64,000 nt of DNA from JAWRCU01 sp033542235. Its GTDB lineage: Bacteria > Pseudomonadota > Alphaproteobacteria > Rhizobiales > Rhizobiaceae. Of the stretch, positions 25,887 through 34,866 are shown piece by piece; the stretch's first letter is position 1; each line of letters opens with the position of its first letter. The DNA lies in NCBI RefSeq assembly GCF_033542235.1, contig NZ_JAWRCU010000024.1:8184-72183 (forward strand), in the 5' to 3' direction. The position numbers were made by a program, and so were the translations under genes. The notes beneath the pieces are model-generated. The model had not been told where the DNA came from. It did no database searches and saw only the letters and a list, made by a program, of their open reading frames with translations.

Positions 25887-27019
25887 CGGAGTGGCGCCTG
25901 CACGCGGCCCTTCCAAAGCCCGCCCGCTCCCCGTGCATGCTGATATGCGGAATCCAGCGTGAATGCCGTGTACATGAGGGCGATCCCTGGAAGGAAGAGG
26001 CCCCACAAGGGCGAGAGATGGTAAAATCGCAATGTTGGCTGGAAGGCGAAAGCCATGATCGTCCATGTGAAGAGACCTGACGCTTGTGCCAACCCACGAC
26101 CAAAAATCGTCAGCATCACTGGTGTCAGGTAAGTGAGCGCCATTCCGGCGACGGTCATGACCAACGCCACTGGAGAATAGCGCAGCTGCGCATATGCCGA
26201 ACGGGCGACCATGCGGCGAATGTCTCCGAGCGCAGGATAGGCGCGGATGCTGTGTACACCGTCGGTCAGCGCCAGCCGGATCGCACCTTGCCGTTTGAGT
26301 TTCGCTGCAAGAGCGCAATCGTCGATCAATTCGCCTCGGATGCTCTCAATTCCGCCGGCGGCGCGAAGTGCATCCAGCCGCACCAGCATGCAGCCGCCGG
26401 CTGCTGCAGCCATGCGATGCTTGGGCCGATTTACCCAGGCAAAGGGATAGAGCATTTGAAAAAAGAACACGAAAGCGGGAACAAGGGCCCGCTCGGCCAA
26501 GCTGACGCACCGCAACTTCGCCATCAACGAATTGAGTACCAGACCGTCCGCCTCGGCCTTTGCCACGAGACGCGAAAGCATATCGGTCGAGTACACGATG
26601 TCGCCGTCGGTAAATAGCAAATAGGCGGGGAGGCGTGTGTGCGCATGCTCGATGCCCTGCTTCATCGCCCATAGCTTGCCTGTCCAGCCGGCTGGCGGTG
26701 CGCCCCCGGCCAAAACCGTCAATCGGTCGTTGAACCCTGCTCTTCGAGCAGCTCTTCGTGCGATCTCTCCCGTGCCGTCGGTGCTTTGGTCATCCACGAC
26801 GATGATGGAAAACCGGCCCCGATAGTCTTGCCGGCCAAGCGAAGTGATGCATTCAGCGATGCCGTCGGCCTCGTTGCGTGCTGGAATGACAGCCGTCACA
26901 GCGGGCCAATCCGACGGCGCCGGACCAGCCTCGTCACGTATGGCCGCAAGCCAGAAGCCGCCGCGCCAAGCGACCAGATAAAGCCAGATTCCCAACGCAA
27001 CGCAGGCGAGCAGGATCAT
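25883..27019 (-). CDS. hpnB: Hopanoid-associated glycosyltransferase family 2 protein HpnB
   Basis: 378 residues. It starts with a membrane segment (MILLACVALGIWLYLVAW), followed by a GT2 domain with VTAVIPARNEADGI, VVDDQSTDGTG and LFTDGDIVY as the nucleotide-sugar and DxD region. It ends with hydrophobic helices (LVMTVAGMALTYLTPVMLTIFG and later). HpnB genes regularly sit beside hpnC-D-E, but the role is not well established and sugar addition to hopanoids is the usual suggestion. It is the first gene of the five-gene leftward operon. The 146-bp gap upstream shows no clear promoter that I can assign. Confidence 0.92.
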   Translation of the reverse strand: MILLACVALGIWLYLVAWRGGFWLAAIRDEAGPAPSDWPAVTAVIPARNEADGIAECITSLGRQDYRGRFSIIVVDDQSTDGTGEIARRAARRAGFNDRLTVLAGGAPPAGWTGKLWAMKQGIEHAHTRLPAYLLFTDGDIVYSTDMLSRLVAKAEADGLVLNSLMAKLRCVSLAERALVPAFVFFFQMLYPFAWVNRPKHRMAAAAGGCMLVRLDALRAAGGIESIRGELIDDCALAAKLKRQGAIRLALTDGVHSIRAYPALGDIRRMVARSAYAQLRYSPVALVMTVAGMALTYLTPVMLTIFGRGLAQASGLFTWTIMAFAFQPTLRFYHLSPLWGLFLPGIALMYTAFTLDSAYQHARGAGGLWKGRVQAPLR

Positions 27020-27165
27020 AGCTATTCGGACCCTCGGATCTCCCGCTTGATGAAATGACGAACTAGAATCCGAATCGGGACAATGTCAGATTTAAGTTGC
27101 CGTTTCGCCGTTGGTCGAGAGCGTTATCGCTAATGCAGCTTACCTATAGCCGTGCGACGACGCAA

Positions 27166-27888
27166 TCATTGCACGAACCCCGCAGATACCGGGCGCCTGC
27201 CAGGATTTGGGTCAGGGAAACTGAAATTCGAGCCAAAGAGGCGCCGGCCGCGCATTAGCGCCGTCCGCGCTTTCCGTGCGTCCATGGCGGTGCGCATCAG
27301 AGCCGGCAGCTGACCCGGCGAGTGTAGCACCGAGGCGAGCACGCCGATGATATTCAGTGTCCCGTCGCGACGCTGCCCGAGCAGGGCTGCAGGCGGCAGG
27401 GCTCGATGGGCTGGATCGACGATCACTCTGCAAACCGCGAAGGGTACGTTGCAGGCGGCGGCTACGCTGGCCGCGACATGGGACTCCATATCTACCGCCG
27501 CTGCTCCGGTTCGCTCTCGCAGCATTCGTTTAGCCGAGGGGGCGGCTACCGGCGCGTCAACTCCGGCAATATCTCCTTGGATGGCATGCGATAGCTTTTG
27601 CCTCAGTACTTGCGACCAAAGAACATCGGTTGGGTATCGCTTTACGTTCGTGACGACCCCGGTCGCCACGACCCAGCACCCCGGCTTCGCTTCCGGGTCA
27701 AGTCCACCGGCCATTCCGAAACTAACGATGCCACTGCATCCGCGGCCCACCGCTTCGTTCAGCGACGCAAGCAACTGCCGGCGATCTCCGCTGCATAAGG
27801 TGCTGACGCCCTGGCCTGAGGCTATCCGAGCCTCAAAGGACAGGCCTGTCACAGCGATAACGGGCGGAATGGCTAAAATAGTGCTCAA
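27166..27888 (-). CDS. hpnG: Hopanoid-associated nucleoside phosphorylase HpnG
   Basis: About 240 residues if translation begins at the TTG at 27888, just before the conserved PPVIAVTGLSFEARIA. The nearest in-frame ATG-type start is at 27993 and would add 35 residues not typical of the family. Neither choice has a good ribosome site. The fold is the PNP_UDP_1 nucleoside phosphorylase type, with GIVSFGMAGGLDP, TGAAAVDMESHVAA and CRVIVDPAHRALPPAAL. HpnG releases adenine from adenosylhopane to give the ribosyl form. It stands between hpnB and the divergent hpnO. Confidence 0.87.
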   Translation of the reverse strand: MSTILAIPPVIAVTGLSFEARIASGQGVSTLCSGDRRQLLASLNEAVGRGCSGIVSFGMAGGLDPEAKPGCWVVATGVVTNVKRYPTDVLWSQVLRQKLSHAIQGDIAGVDAPVAAPSAKRMLRERTGAAAVDMESHVAASVAAACNVPFAVCRVIVDPAHRALPPAALLGQRRDGTLNIIGVLASVLHSPGQLPALMRTAMDARKARTALMRGRRLFGSNFSFPDPNPGRRPVSAGFVQ

Positions 27889-28203
27889 GTCCCAATGCGG
27901 GGCGCACCCTCGCTCCAGCTTGAAATTAGCGCAACACCGCCGAGACAGGAAGGCACGTCGCTGGCCATGATCGTGCAAAAGGAGAACAGCCATCCTCGAT
28001 CATTGAATGCTCGGCAGTTGCCCGCTCGCGGTAGCCCAAGGTTTCCTGTTGTCGCGATGGTAGACAGGTTCGAGAAGGCTATGCAACCTTGCATCCCGAT
28101 GGAGTTTTCGGAAAGCCCTTTCAGGTTTCGGTCAGCAGGCACGACCGCCGCATAAGACGAGCACAGCGTCAACACTAGCCCTTCAGGTGAGGAGCATTCG
28201 GAA
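27889..28203. other. Divergent intergenic region between hpnG and hpnO
   Basis: About 315 bases separate the two divergent hopanoid genes. Short frames exist on both strands, but none has family-like sequence or a ribosome site. The hpnO side ends in a TGAGGAG ribosome site just before its ATG. The region must hold the promoters for both genes. I cannot mark -35/-10 boxes with confidence. Confidence 0.4.
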
Positions 28204-29595
28204 ATGGCGATCGATATCGCGGGCCTTCTCGCGGCGCGGCAGAACGAGAAATATGCCCTGCACGACAAATATCTTAATTCGCAGCTTGTGCGCGTGCTCA
28301 AGACGATCGGCTATGACGTCAACTTCTCGTCGGGAACTGGAGCCTATCTTTACGATCGCGAAGGCCGGCGTTTTCTTGATCTTCTAAGCGGATTTGGCGT
28401 CTTCGCCATCGGCCGCAACCATCCCACCGTAATCGCCGCGCTCAAGCAGGTTCTCGATGCGGGTATGGCCAATCTCGTGCAGCTGGATGTCTCGCCGCTG
28501 GCCGGGCTGCTTGCCGAGCGCCTGCTGGGCTGGCTGCCTGGAATGGAGCGCCTGTTCTTCTGCAATAGCGGCGCTGAAGCCGTAGAGAGCGCGATCAAGT
28601 TCGCACGCGCCGCCACGGGACGCGCCAAGATCGTCTATTGTGATCATGCCTTCCACGGGCTCACCTATGGCGCACTCTCGGTCAACGGCACCGACGTGTT
28701 TCGTACTGGCTTCGGCCCGCTGCTCGGCGATTGTGTCCGCGTGCCGTTCGACGATCTGCCGGCGCTCGAGGCGGCGCTCGCCGGCTCCGATGTTGCCGCA
28801 TTTATCGTCGAGCCGATACAGGGCAAGGGCGTCCATATTCCCTCCGACGAGTATCTGCCCGGAGCCGCTCGCCTGTGCCGCCGGTATGGCACTCTGTTTG
28901 TCGCTGACGAGATCCAGACCGGCATCGGGCGCACTGGCCGGTTCCTTGCCCTCGAGCATTGGGGCGTAGAGCCGGATATGGTGCTGCTGGCGAAGGCGCT
29001 TTCGGGTGGGTTCGTGCCGGTCGGCGCGGTGGCCATGAAAGAATGGATCTTCAGCAAGCTGTTCGACCGAATGGACCGCGCCCTGGTGCACGGCTCCACT
29101 TTCGGCAAGAACGACCTCGCCATGGCCGCTGCGCTCGCAACACTCGAGGTCATCGAGGCGGAGAATCTGATCGCGCGCAGCGCCGCAACGGGCGCCGCGC
29201 TGCTGGCCGATCTTCAGGCACTGACGGGCAGGTATGAGTTGCTCAAGGATGTTCGCGGAAAGGGATTGATGATCGGGCTTGAATTCGGGGCGCCACACAG
29301 CTTCGCCCTGAAGACCGCATGGCACCTGCTGGAGAGCGCGAACAAAGGGCTCTTCTGCCAGATGGTGCTGATCCCGCTGTTCCGCGACCATCACATTCTG
29401 TGCCAGGTTTCCGGCCCCAATATTCACGTCATCAAGCTGTTGCCCTCGCTCGTCATCGACGAAACCGACCGCGTATGGATTCGCGACGCGTTTGATGCCG
29501 TCATTGCCGATTGCCATCGCGTACCTGGTGCGGTGTGGGATCTCGGCCGAACATTGGCGGGCCACAGCCTCAGGAGCAGAGCCGGCGCGGCGTAA
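28204..29595 (+). CDS. hpnO: Hopanoid side-chain aminotransferase HpnO
   Basis: 463 residues, a class III PLP aminotransferase. FFCNSGAEAVESAIKFARAATGR (118-140) is the cofactor phosphate region, VADEIQTGIGRTG (233-245) carries the PLP Asp, and Lys264 in MVLLAKALSGGF is the Schiff-base residue. HpnO converts ribosylhopane to aminobacteriohopanetriol. It is transcribed opposite to all other hopanoid genes in the window and converges with hpnN, whose stop is 15 bp away. A generic aminotransferase role is excluded mainly by context. Confidence 0.93.
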   Translation: MAIDIAGLLAARQNEKYALHDKYLNSQLVRVLKTIGYDVNFSSGTGAYLYDREGRRFLDLLSGFGVFAIGRNHPTVIAALKQVLDAGMANLVQLDVSPLAGLLAERLLGWLPGMERLFFCNSGAEAVESAIKFARAATGRAKIVYCDHAFHGLTYGALSVNGTDVFRTGFGPLLGDCVRVPFDDLPALEAALAGSDVAAFIVEPIQGKGVHIPSDEYLPGAARLCRRYGTLFVADEIQTGIGRTGRFLALEHWGVEPDMVLLAKALSGGFVPVGAVAMKEWIFSKLFDRMDRALVHGSTFGKNDLAMAAALATLEVIEAENLIARSAATGAALLADLQALTGRYELLKDVRGKGLMIGLEFGAPHSFALKTAWHLLESANKGLFCQMVLIPLFRDHHILCQVSGPNIHVIKLLPSLVIDETDRVWIRDAFDAVIADCHRVPGAVWDLGRTLAGHSLRSRAGAA

Positions 29596-29610
29596 TAAGG
29601 TCGTTGGCGA

Positions 29611-32199
29611 TCAATCTGACGCAAGCTCTCGGGGCTTACCCATGAGCAAAGGCTGGAAGACCACCGCGGCGAACAGGGTGCACAAGAGCGACAGCGCCAG
29701 CAATTTGCCCATGCTGGATGTTCCCGGATGACTCGAGAACCACAGGCTGGCAAAGGCGGTGGCTGTCGTCAGCGCGCTGAAGAATACCGCCCGCGTCAGG
29801 CTGGTCTGCAGAAGTTGCGTCTGCCCCGCTCGCCAAGCCATCACATAGTAGATCTTGAAAGCCACGCCGACGCCGAGCAGCAGCGGGAGAGCAATGATAT
29901 TGGCGAAATTGAGCGGCAAGTCGATCAGCACGCAAGCTTCCAATGTGACGACGCCGGCGAGGATAAGCGGGATCAGGGTCAAAAGAACGTCGCCGAAGCG
30001 GCGCAGCACGATCCACAGCAGAATCGCGATTGACAGCACCGCCCATAGGCCGGCCTCGATGAAGGCGCGTAGAACGGTGTCACCAGCCTTCAGAATCGAG
30101 ATCGGTCCCGACGTGGCACTCGGTTCCGCCGCCAGCACGGCGCGGGCAAACCGCTGCATGGCCTCACTGTCATTCTGATTATCCTTGGGTACGATGGTGA
30201 CGCGAGCCTGTCCGTCGGGCGTGACCCAGGCGTCCCGCAGCTCCGGGGGCAACGACTCCACAGTGATCGGCTGAGCTTCCAATGAGGCTTGGAGTTCACT
30301 GAGGGTCAATTTCAGCGGCGATACAAAGGCGGATTCGGCCCGCTTCCGAACATCCTGGCTTTCACTGGCAAGCCGGGTGAGTGCCTGGGCCATTCGGTTC
30401 GCCGCCATAGCGCCGGCGCCCGATTGACCGGCTGCCGCGGCGGCGAGCCAACTGGCACCTTGTTTAAGAGCATCCACATTCTCAGCGTCGGTCGGCGGTG
30501 CCGATGCATTGCGTGGATCAAAGGCCGCTTGGAGGGTCTTTGCCGCCTCTCCGATGAGCGGCATCTTTTCCTGCTGCCGATCGGGAATGAGGCTCTCAAC
30601 TGTCATCGCATGCGAGACTTCAGGAAGCTTCGAAACGCGCGCCGCGATGGTCCTTGCGTCGGCGATGGAAGGCGCCAGCACCTCGATGACATTGACGTTG
30701 CTGTCCGGGTCGCGGCTGAGATCGAGATAGGTGGCGATCGATTCCGTCCTGGGATTGCGCAAGTTGATCGGGTCGGAATCGAATCTCAGATAATAGAGCA
30801 GCGGCAGACCGCCGATCACAACAAGCGCCGTCCCGATGACGATCGGAATGCGGCGACGTTCAAGGAACTCGTCGATCGGTGCAAGGAACGACAGGCTGAG
30901 CGGCTTCGGTTCGCCCGGTGGGCTCAGTAAACAGATAAGGGCCGGCAGCAATGAAATGCTTGTTGCCAACGCGATCAGCATTCCGACTCCGGCGATCAGG
31001 CCGAGTTCCGAAACACCGCGATAGTCGGTCGGCAGGAATGACAGAAAACCTGCCGCAGTCGCGGCAGCAGCCAGCGTCAGCGGCACTCCCGCAAAGCGCG
31101 CCGTGCGCAGGAGGGCGGTGCGGAGATCGTTGAACTCATGCCGCTCTGCCCGATACCGGACGCTGAGCTGGATCCCGAAGTCCACTCCTATGCCGACGTA
31201 CAAGATTGCAAAATAAATCGAGATCACGTTGAGCGATCCCACCATCTTCAGGCCGACCGCCGCCGTGATGGCGAGCCCTATCGCCAGATTGATCAAGACC
31301 GGAAAAATGAGCCTGCCCGAACGCAATGCGAGCCAGAGGATGATCAGGACCACGATCGCCGTGACAATACCGTTGCGAACGGCGTTTTCTTTTATTGTTG
31401 CAAATTCTTCGTCCGTCATAGCGACAGGACCGGTCAGCCTCGCATCCGCCTGATATTGCGGAAGAACTGCAGCGGCGAGTTCACGGACGGCCGTGGTCGC
31501 CGCTTGGCCGGGCTCGATTGCCCCATAGTCGAGGTGGGGGCGCACGTCGATGAAGCCGCGGAGCTCGCTGGGTTGGGGCGCCCGGCCCTGCGTGGCAACG
31601 CGCCAGGAAAAGCTTGCAGGCCGTCCGGCCAGCACATCTTCCAGAGTGTTCGAGGCCAAATCGAAAACGCGCGTAAAATCATCACTGATGCTGAGGTCGC
31701 CCGACTGAATGGCCTGGAGGCCGTCTCCAAGGGCAGTGACAAGCCCACGCAAGCTCGGATCTTTGGCGAGGTCGCTGATCAGGGGCTCACCCTGCTTCAG
31801 TTGCGAGACAGTCTGCTCGAGCTCCTGCGTGGACTGGAAGAGCAGCCCGTTGCGCACAAAGAACGGGCCACCGCCGATTATGCTGACTTCTCCAACAGAA
31901 CCCTTGTTTTCCGACAGCGCTGCCGCCAGCGCGGTTGTTGCCTGGCTTGTCAGTTCCGGGGTCGGCGCTTCAACGACGACGAGCAATCGCTCGGAGGGAT
32001 GAAAAGCCTCTTCGAACGCCAATTCGCGCTTGCGCCAATCCGGGTCGCGCGAAAACAAGGTGCCTACGTCAGTATTGATCGCGAAATGTCGCGAGGCGTA
32101 AATCCCCGATGCAACTGCAACAAGCAGTCCAGCCGCGACGACCGGCCAGGGATGTCGCGTGCAGAAACCGAAAAGGCCGACAAAAAACGATGTGAGCAT
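29611..32199 (-). CDS. hpnN: Hopanoid transporter HpnN (RND superfamily, MMPL type)
   Basis: 862 residues with the RND layout: an N-terminal helix (PWPVVAAGLLVAVASGIYA), a large periplasmic loop, a helix block at about 290-440 with VGIGVDFGIQLSVRYR, a second loop, and a final helix block with IALPLLLGVGVAFKIYYVMAW. HpnN moves hopanoids from the inner to the outer membrane. It lies 110 bp after hpnH on the same strand and is probably the last gene of the ispH-hpnH-hpnN operon. Confidence 0.95.
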   Translation of the reverse strand: MLTSFFVGLFGFCTRHPWPVVAAGLLVAVASGIYASRHFAINTDVGTLFSRDPDWRKRELAFEEAFHPSERLLVVVEAPTPELTSQATTALAAALSENKGSVGEVSIIGGGPFFVRNGLLFQSTQELEQTVSQLKQGEPLISDLAKDPSLRGLVTALGDGLQAIQSGDLSISDDFTRVFDLASNTLEDVLAGRPASFSWRVATQGRAPQPSELRGFIDVRPHLDYGAIEPGQAATTAVRELAAAVLPQYQADARLTGPVAMTDEEFATIKENAVRNGIVTAIVVLIILWLALRSGRLIFPVLINLAIGLAITAAVGLKMVGSLNVISIYFAILYVGIGVDFGIQLSVRYRAERHEFNDLRTALLRTARFAGVPLTLAAAATAAGFLSFLPTDYRGVSELGLIAGVGMLIALATSISLLPALICLLSPPGEPKPLSLSFLAPIDEFLERRRIPIVIGTALVVIGGLPLLYYLRFDSDPINLRNPRTESIATYLDLSRDPDSNVNVIEVLAPSIADARTIAARVSKLPEVSHAMTVESLIPDRQQEKMPLIGEAAKTLQAAFDPRNASAPPTDAENVDALKQGASWLAAAAAGQSGAGAMAANRMAQALTRLASESQDVRKRAESAFVSPLKLTLSELQASLEAQPITVESLPPELRDAWVTPDGQARVTIVPKDNQNDSEAMQRFARAVLAAEPSATSGPISILKAGDTVLRAFIEAGLWAVLSIAILLWIVLRRFGDVLLTLIPLILAGVVTLEACVLIDLPLNFANIIALPLLLGVGVAFKIYYVMAWRAGQTQLLQTSLTRAVFFSALTTATAFASLWFSSHPGTSSMGKLLALSLLCTLFAAVVFQPLLMGKPRELASD

Positions 32200-32309
32200 G
32201 AGCGAGCTTGCGCCGGCGAGCGATTGTGGCTGTCAAATGAGTAGGTAGTGCGCTGCGGACCACCTCGGCCCTGATCGTAGTATGGAGCGAGCCGAAAGAA
32301 AGTCACGGC

Positions 32310-33470
32310 TTATGTGCGAAGGGCGCCAATGCCCGCCGGGTCTTGCCTGGCTCCGCCGGAATGAGCTGCATGAATGTCGTTCAGCATTTCCTGGACGTGA
32401 CGGGAGAAGACAAACTGCGCAGGCCGCTGCCGATCAAGCGATATCTCCGGCGCCATCGGTCCTTCGGTGCGGACCCCGCGCCATGCAGTCCATAGCGCGT
32501 TGATCGGGTCGCTGAGAGTGGCCTGGACTGCCGTCGGTTCGTAACCGCAATGGGCCATGCAGTTGGCGCATTTTTCATATCGACCGGTTCCGTACGCGTC
32601 CCACTCGGTCGTTTCCATCAGCTCTTTGAAGGTTTGCACGTAGCCCTCGCCCAGCAAATAACAGGGCTTCTGCCATCCGAACACGTTGCGCGTGGGCATG
32701 CCCCAGGGGGTGCAGTGATATTCCCGGTTGCCGGCGAGAAAGTCGAGGAACAGGGTCGAATGCATGAAACCCCACTTTTTCCCCGAGCCTAACGCAAAGA
32801 TCTGGCGGAATAGCTCCTTGGTCTTACGACGGTTGAGGAAATGAGCCTGGTCGGGCGCCCGCTCGTAGGCGTAGCCCGGCGAAATTGATACGCCCACGCC
32901 GAGTTGCTTGGCGAAATCGAGAAAGGCGGCGACGTCCTCAGCCGAGTGACCGTCGAAGATCGTCATATTGACGTTGACCGAGAAGCCCTTCGCCTTTGCG
33001 GCCTTTATGGCTGCGACCGCCTTGTCGAAGACGCCCTTTTGCGAAACCGACTTGTCATGATGTTCTCTGAGCCCATCGAGGTGGACGGAAAAGAACAAAT
33101 AGGGCGAGGGCTCGAACAGATGGAGCTTCTTCTCGAGCAGCAGCGCATTTGTGCAGAGTGAAACGAACTTCTTGCGTGCGACTATCCCTCTGACGATCGC
33201 ATCGATCTCCCGATGGATCAGCGGCTCGCCACCCGGAATTGCAACCATTGGGGCGCCACATTCATCCACGGCATCAAGGCACTCTTGAACCGACAGGCGC
33301 TTGTTCAAGATCGGATCCGGATAGTCGATCTTGCCGCATCCAGCGCAAGCGAGATTGCAGCGAAACAGCGGCTCCAACATCAGAACCAGCGGATAGCGCT
33401 GGCGGCCCCGGATCTTCTGGCTGAGAAGATAGGCTCCGATCTTGATTTCCTTGAAGAATGGGATCGCCAT
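32310..33470 (-). CDS. hpnH: Adenosylhopane synthase HpnH (radical SAM)
   Basis: 386 residues from the ATG at 33470, preceded by GAGGAAGAG. A start six codons upstream is also in frame. The radical SAM cluster motif is CNLACAGC (Cys38, Cys42, Cys45), followed by GGEPLIHREID. The C-terminal half carries further cysteines (YEKCANCMAHCGYE) of the SPASM-like extension typical of HpnH. It attaches a 5'-deoxyadenosyl group to hopene, the first side-chain step. It follows ispH by 33 bp. Confidence 0.96.
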   Translation of the reverse strand: MAIPFFKEIKIGAYLLSQKIRGRQRYPLVLMLEPLFRCNLACAGCGKIDYPDPILNKRLSVQECLDAVDECGAPMVAIPGGEPLIHREIDAIVRGIVARKKFVSLCTNALLLEKKLHLFEPSPYLFFSVHLDGLREHHDKSVSQKGVFDKAVAAIKAAKAKGFSVNVNMTIFDGHSAEDVAAFLDFAKQLGVGVSISPGYAYERAPDQAHFLNRRKTKELFRQIFALGSGKKWGFMHSTLFLDFLAGNREYHCTPWGMPTRNVFGWQKPCYLLGEGYVQTFKELMETTEWDAYGTGRYEKCANCMAHCGYEPTAVQATLSDPINALWTAWRGVRTEGPMAPEISLDRQRPAQFVFSRHVQEMLNDIHAAHSGGARQDPAGIGALRT

Positions 33471-33503
33471 GCGGCTCTTCCTCGGCAAACGCTCGCAAGA
33501 CGC

Positions 33504-34469
33504 TTAGGGGGACATCAATTGCGGTGGCAATCGGAATTCGATCGTCTCTTCAGGCCCAGGGAGTACAGAGACTTCGACCGGAGCAAGGCGACGCAGTGCC
33601 TCAACGACATCATCGACCAAAACTTCTGGGGCCGATGCGCCGGCCGTGATCCCGATCGCGCGCGCGTCTCGCACCATGTCCGCATCTAGCTCGCTGCCGT
33701 CAGCGATAAGATAGCTGGGAATGCCTGCCTCAGATCCTATCTCACGCAGGCGATTCGAGTTCGAGCTGTTCTTTGCTCCCACAACCAGAATGACGTCGAC
33801 AATCTTACTGAGTTCACGGACCGCAGTCTGACGATTTTGCGTGGCGTAGCAGATATCTCTTGTCTCGGGCCCAACCAGATCGCTGAAGCGCCGCTTCAAC
33901 GCATCGATGATCCCCCTCGTGTCGTCCACGCTCAGCGTCGTCTGCGTGACATAGGCGACGGGCGTGTCTGCGGGGAGGTCGAGCATGTCGACATCTTCCT
34001 CCGTCTGAACCAGAGTGACGGGCGCGGAGATCTGGCCCATTGTCCCCTCGACCTCCGGGTGCCCGGCATGGCCGATGAGAACCAGGGTCCGACCCTGCGC
34101 GATGTACCGCCGCGCCTGATTATGCACCTTGGTTACGAGAGGGCAGGTAGCATCCAAGACCGCAAGCCCGCGTTCCCTTGCCTGGCCTTCGACATGTTGC
34201 GAAACCCCGTGCGCACTGAAGATGGCGACGGCATCGTCCGGCATTTCAGAGATACTCTCCACAAAGCGTGCCCCTTTCGCCCTCAGGCTGTCAACGACAT
34301 GCTTATTGTGCACGATCTCATGGCGGACATAGATCGGTGCGTCGGATTTCTGAAGCGCGCGATTGACGATCTCAATGGCGCGGACGACGCCTGCGCAAAA
34401 ACCACGGGGCTGGGCAAGAATAACCTGAACCGCCGGTCTGATTGCTCCTTGGGGCGCTCCGACTGTCAT
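33504..34469 (-). CDS. ispH: 4-hydroxy-3-methylbut-2-enyl diphosphate reductase IspH
   Basis: 321 residues. The three cysteines that hold the iron-sulfur cluster are Cys25 (RGFCAGVVRA), Cys109 (DATCPLVTKVH) and Cys207 (DICYATQNRQ). It makes IPP and DMAPP in the last MEP-pathway step and so feeds farnesyl diphosphate to HpnC/D. Its position directly before hpnH suggests a dedicated copy co-expressed with hopanoid synthesis. A second, housekeeping ispH elsewhere in the genome is likely but not visible here. Its ATG lies 2 bp after the stop of the small gene at 34472. Confidence 0.95.
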   Translation of the reverse strand: MTVGAPQGAIRPAVQVILAQPRGFCAGVVRAIEIVNRALQKSDAPIYVRHEIVHNKHVVDSLRAKGARFVESISEMPDDAVAIFSAHGVSQHVEGQARERGLAVLDATCPLVTKVHNQARRYIAQGRTLVLIGHAGHPEVEGTMGQISAPVTLVQTEEDVDMLDLPADTPVAYVTQTTLSVDDTRGIIDALKRRFSDLVGPETRDICYATQNRQTAVRELSKIVDVILVVGAKNSSNSNRLREIGSEAGIPSYLIADGSELDADMVRDARAIGITAGASAPEVLVDDVVEALRRLAPVEVSVLPGPEETIEFRLPPQLMSP

Positions 34470-34471
34470 GC

Positions 34472-34756
34472 TCAGCCGTGTCCAACCGCGCAGGTGTGAA
34501 CATCGTTCCCAAGAATGCTGAAGGCTTTCGAAACGATTCCGGCCGAATTCAGGCCCGACTTGGCGTACATCGCCATCGGGCAGTCGTGACCGGAAAAACT
34601 TTCGGGGAGGCTCATCTGCTTGAGATCAGCCACATCTTGCCGGCGCAAATCGCCGGGTTCCTTGATGGTGTCAAGCATTTCGACATTCGATCCGGACAAA
34701 TTCCAGGACGCAACTGCTTTCCTGGCACCGAAATCTGGCATCGTAAGCGGGTTCAC
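34472..34756 (-). CDS. Uncharacterised 94-residue protein heading the ispH-hpnH operon
   Basis: The frame starts with GTG at 34756 (ATG at 34741 is an alternative) and ends 2 bp before ispH. I do not recognise a family. The protein is mixed hydrophilic with no membrane segment or signal peptide. It has two cysteines, in HDCPMAMYAKSG and VHTCAVGHG. Coupling-distance spacing to ispH and normal codon use support a real gene. A palindrome and a hairpin lie just upstream. It could be a regulator or accessory factor for the iron-sulfur enzymes IspH and HpnH, but this is speculation. It could also be a leader ORF. Confidence 0.55.
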   Translation of the reverse strand: MNPLTMPDFGARKAVASWNLSGSNVEMLDTIKEPGDLRRQDVADLKQMSLPESFSGHDCPMAMYAKSGLNSAGIVSKAFSILGNDVHTCAVGHG

Positions 34757-34757
34757 C

Positions 34758-34775
34758 GTAGCATTTCGATGCTAC
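34758..34775 (-). promoter_or_regulatory. TTCG-loop hairpin just upstream of the ispH operon
   Basis: GTAGCAT, TTCG and ATGCTAC form a perfect 7-bp stem with a four-base loop. It ends one base before the GTG of the 94-residue gene and would occupy its ribosome-binding region in the transcript. It could hide that start or favour the internal ATG at 34741. No T-run follows on the minus strand, so a terminator is unlikely. Confidence 0.45.
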
Positions 34776-34791
34776 ACGCTGATCCATCGAC

Positions 34792-34805
34792 CGTCAAATT
34801 TGACG
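34792..34805. promoter_or_regulatory. 14-bp perfect palindrome upstream of ispH operon (candidate operator)
   Basis: CGTCAAATTTGACG is a perfect palindrome 36-49 bases upstream of the first gene of the leftward operon. Its form fits a dimeric regulator and its position fits a promoter overlap. No regulator gene is adjacent, so the binding protein is unknown. Confidence 0.5.
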
Positions 34806-34866
34806 AATTGCTGTTTTTTTGTTGGCAGCATTGACGCGCGCGGGGGGCATGCGGCGCCGACCTGGA

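Noticed and set aside
24178..26318. Long N-terminal extensions of hpnC, hpnD and hpnE
   Set aside because: They overlap upstream genes over tens to hundreds of bases, while ATGA-overlap starts give standard protein lengths.
27885..28301. 138-codon minus-strand frame between hpnG and hpnO
   Set aside because: It overlaps the start of hpnO and lacks motifs or a ribosome site.
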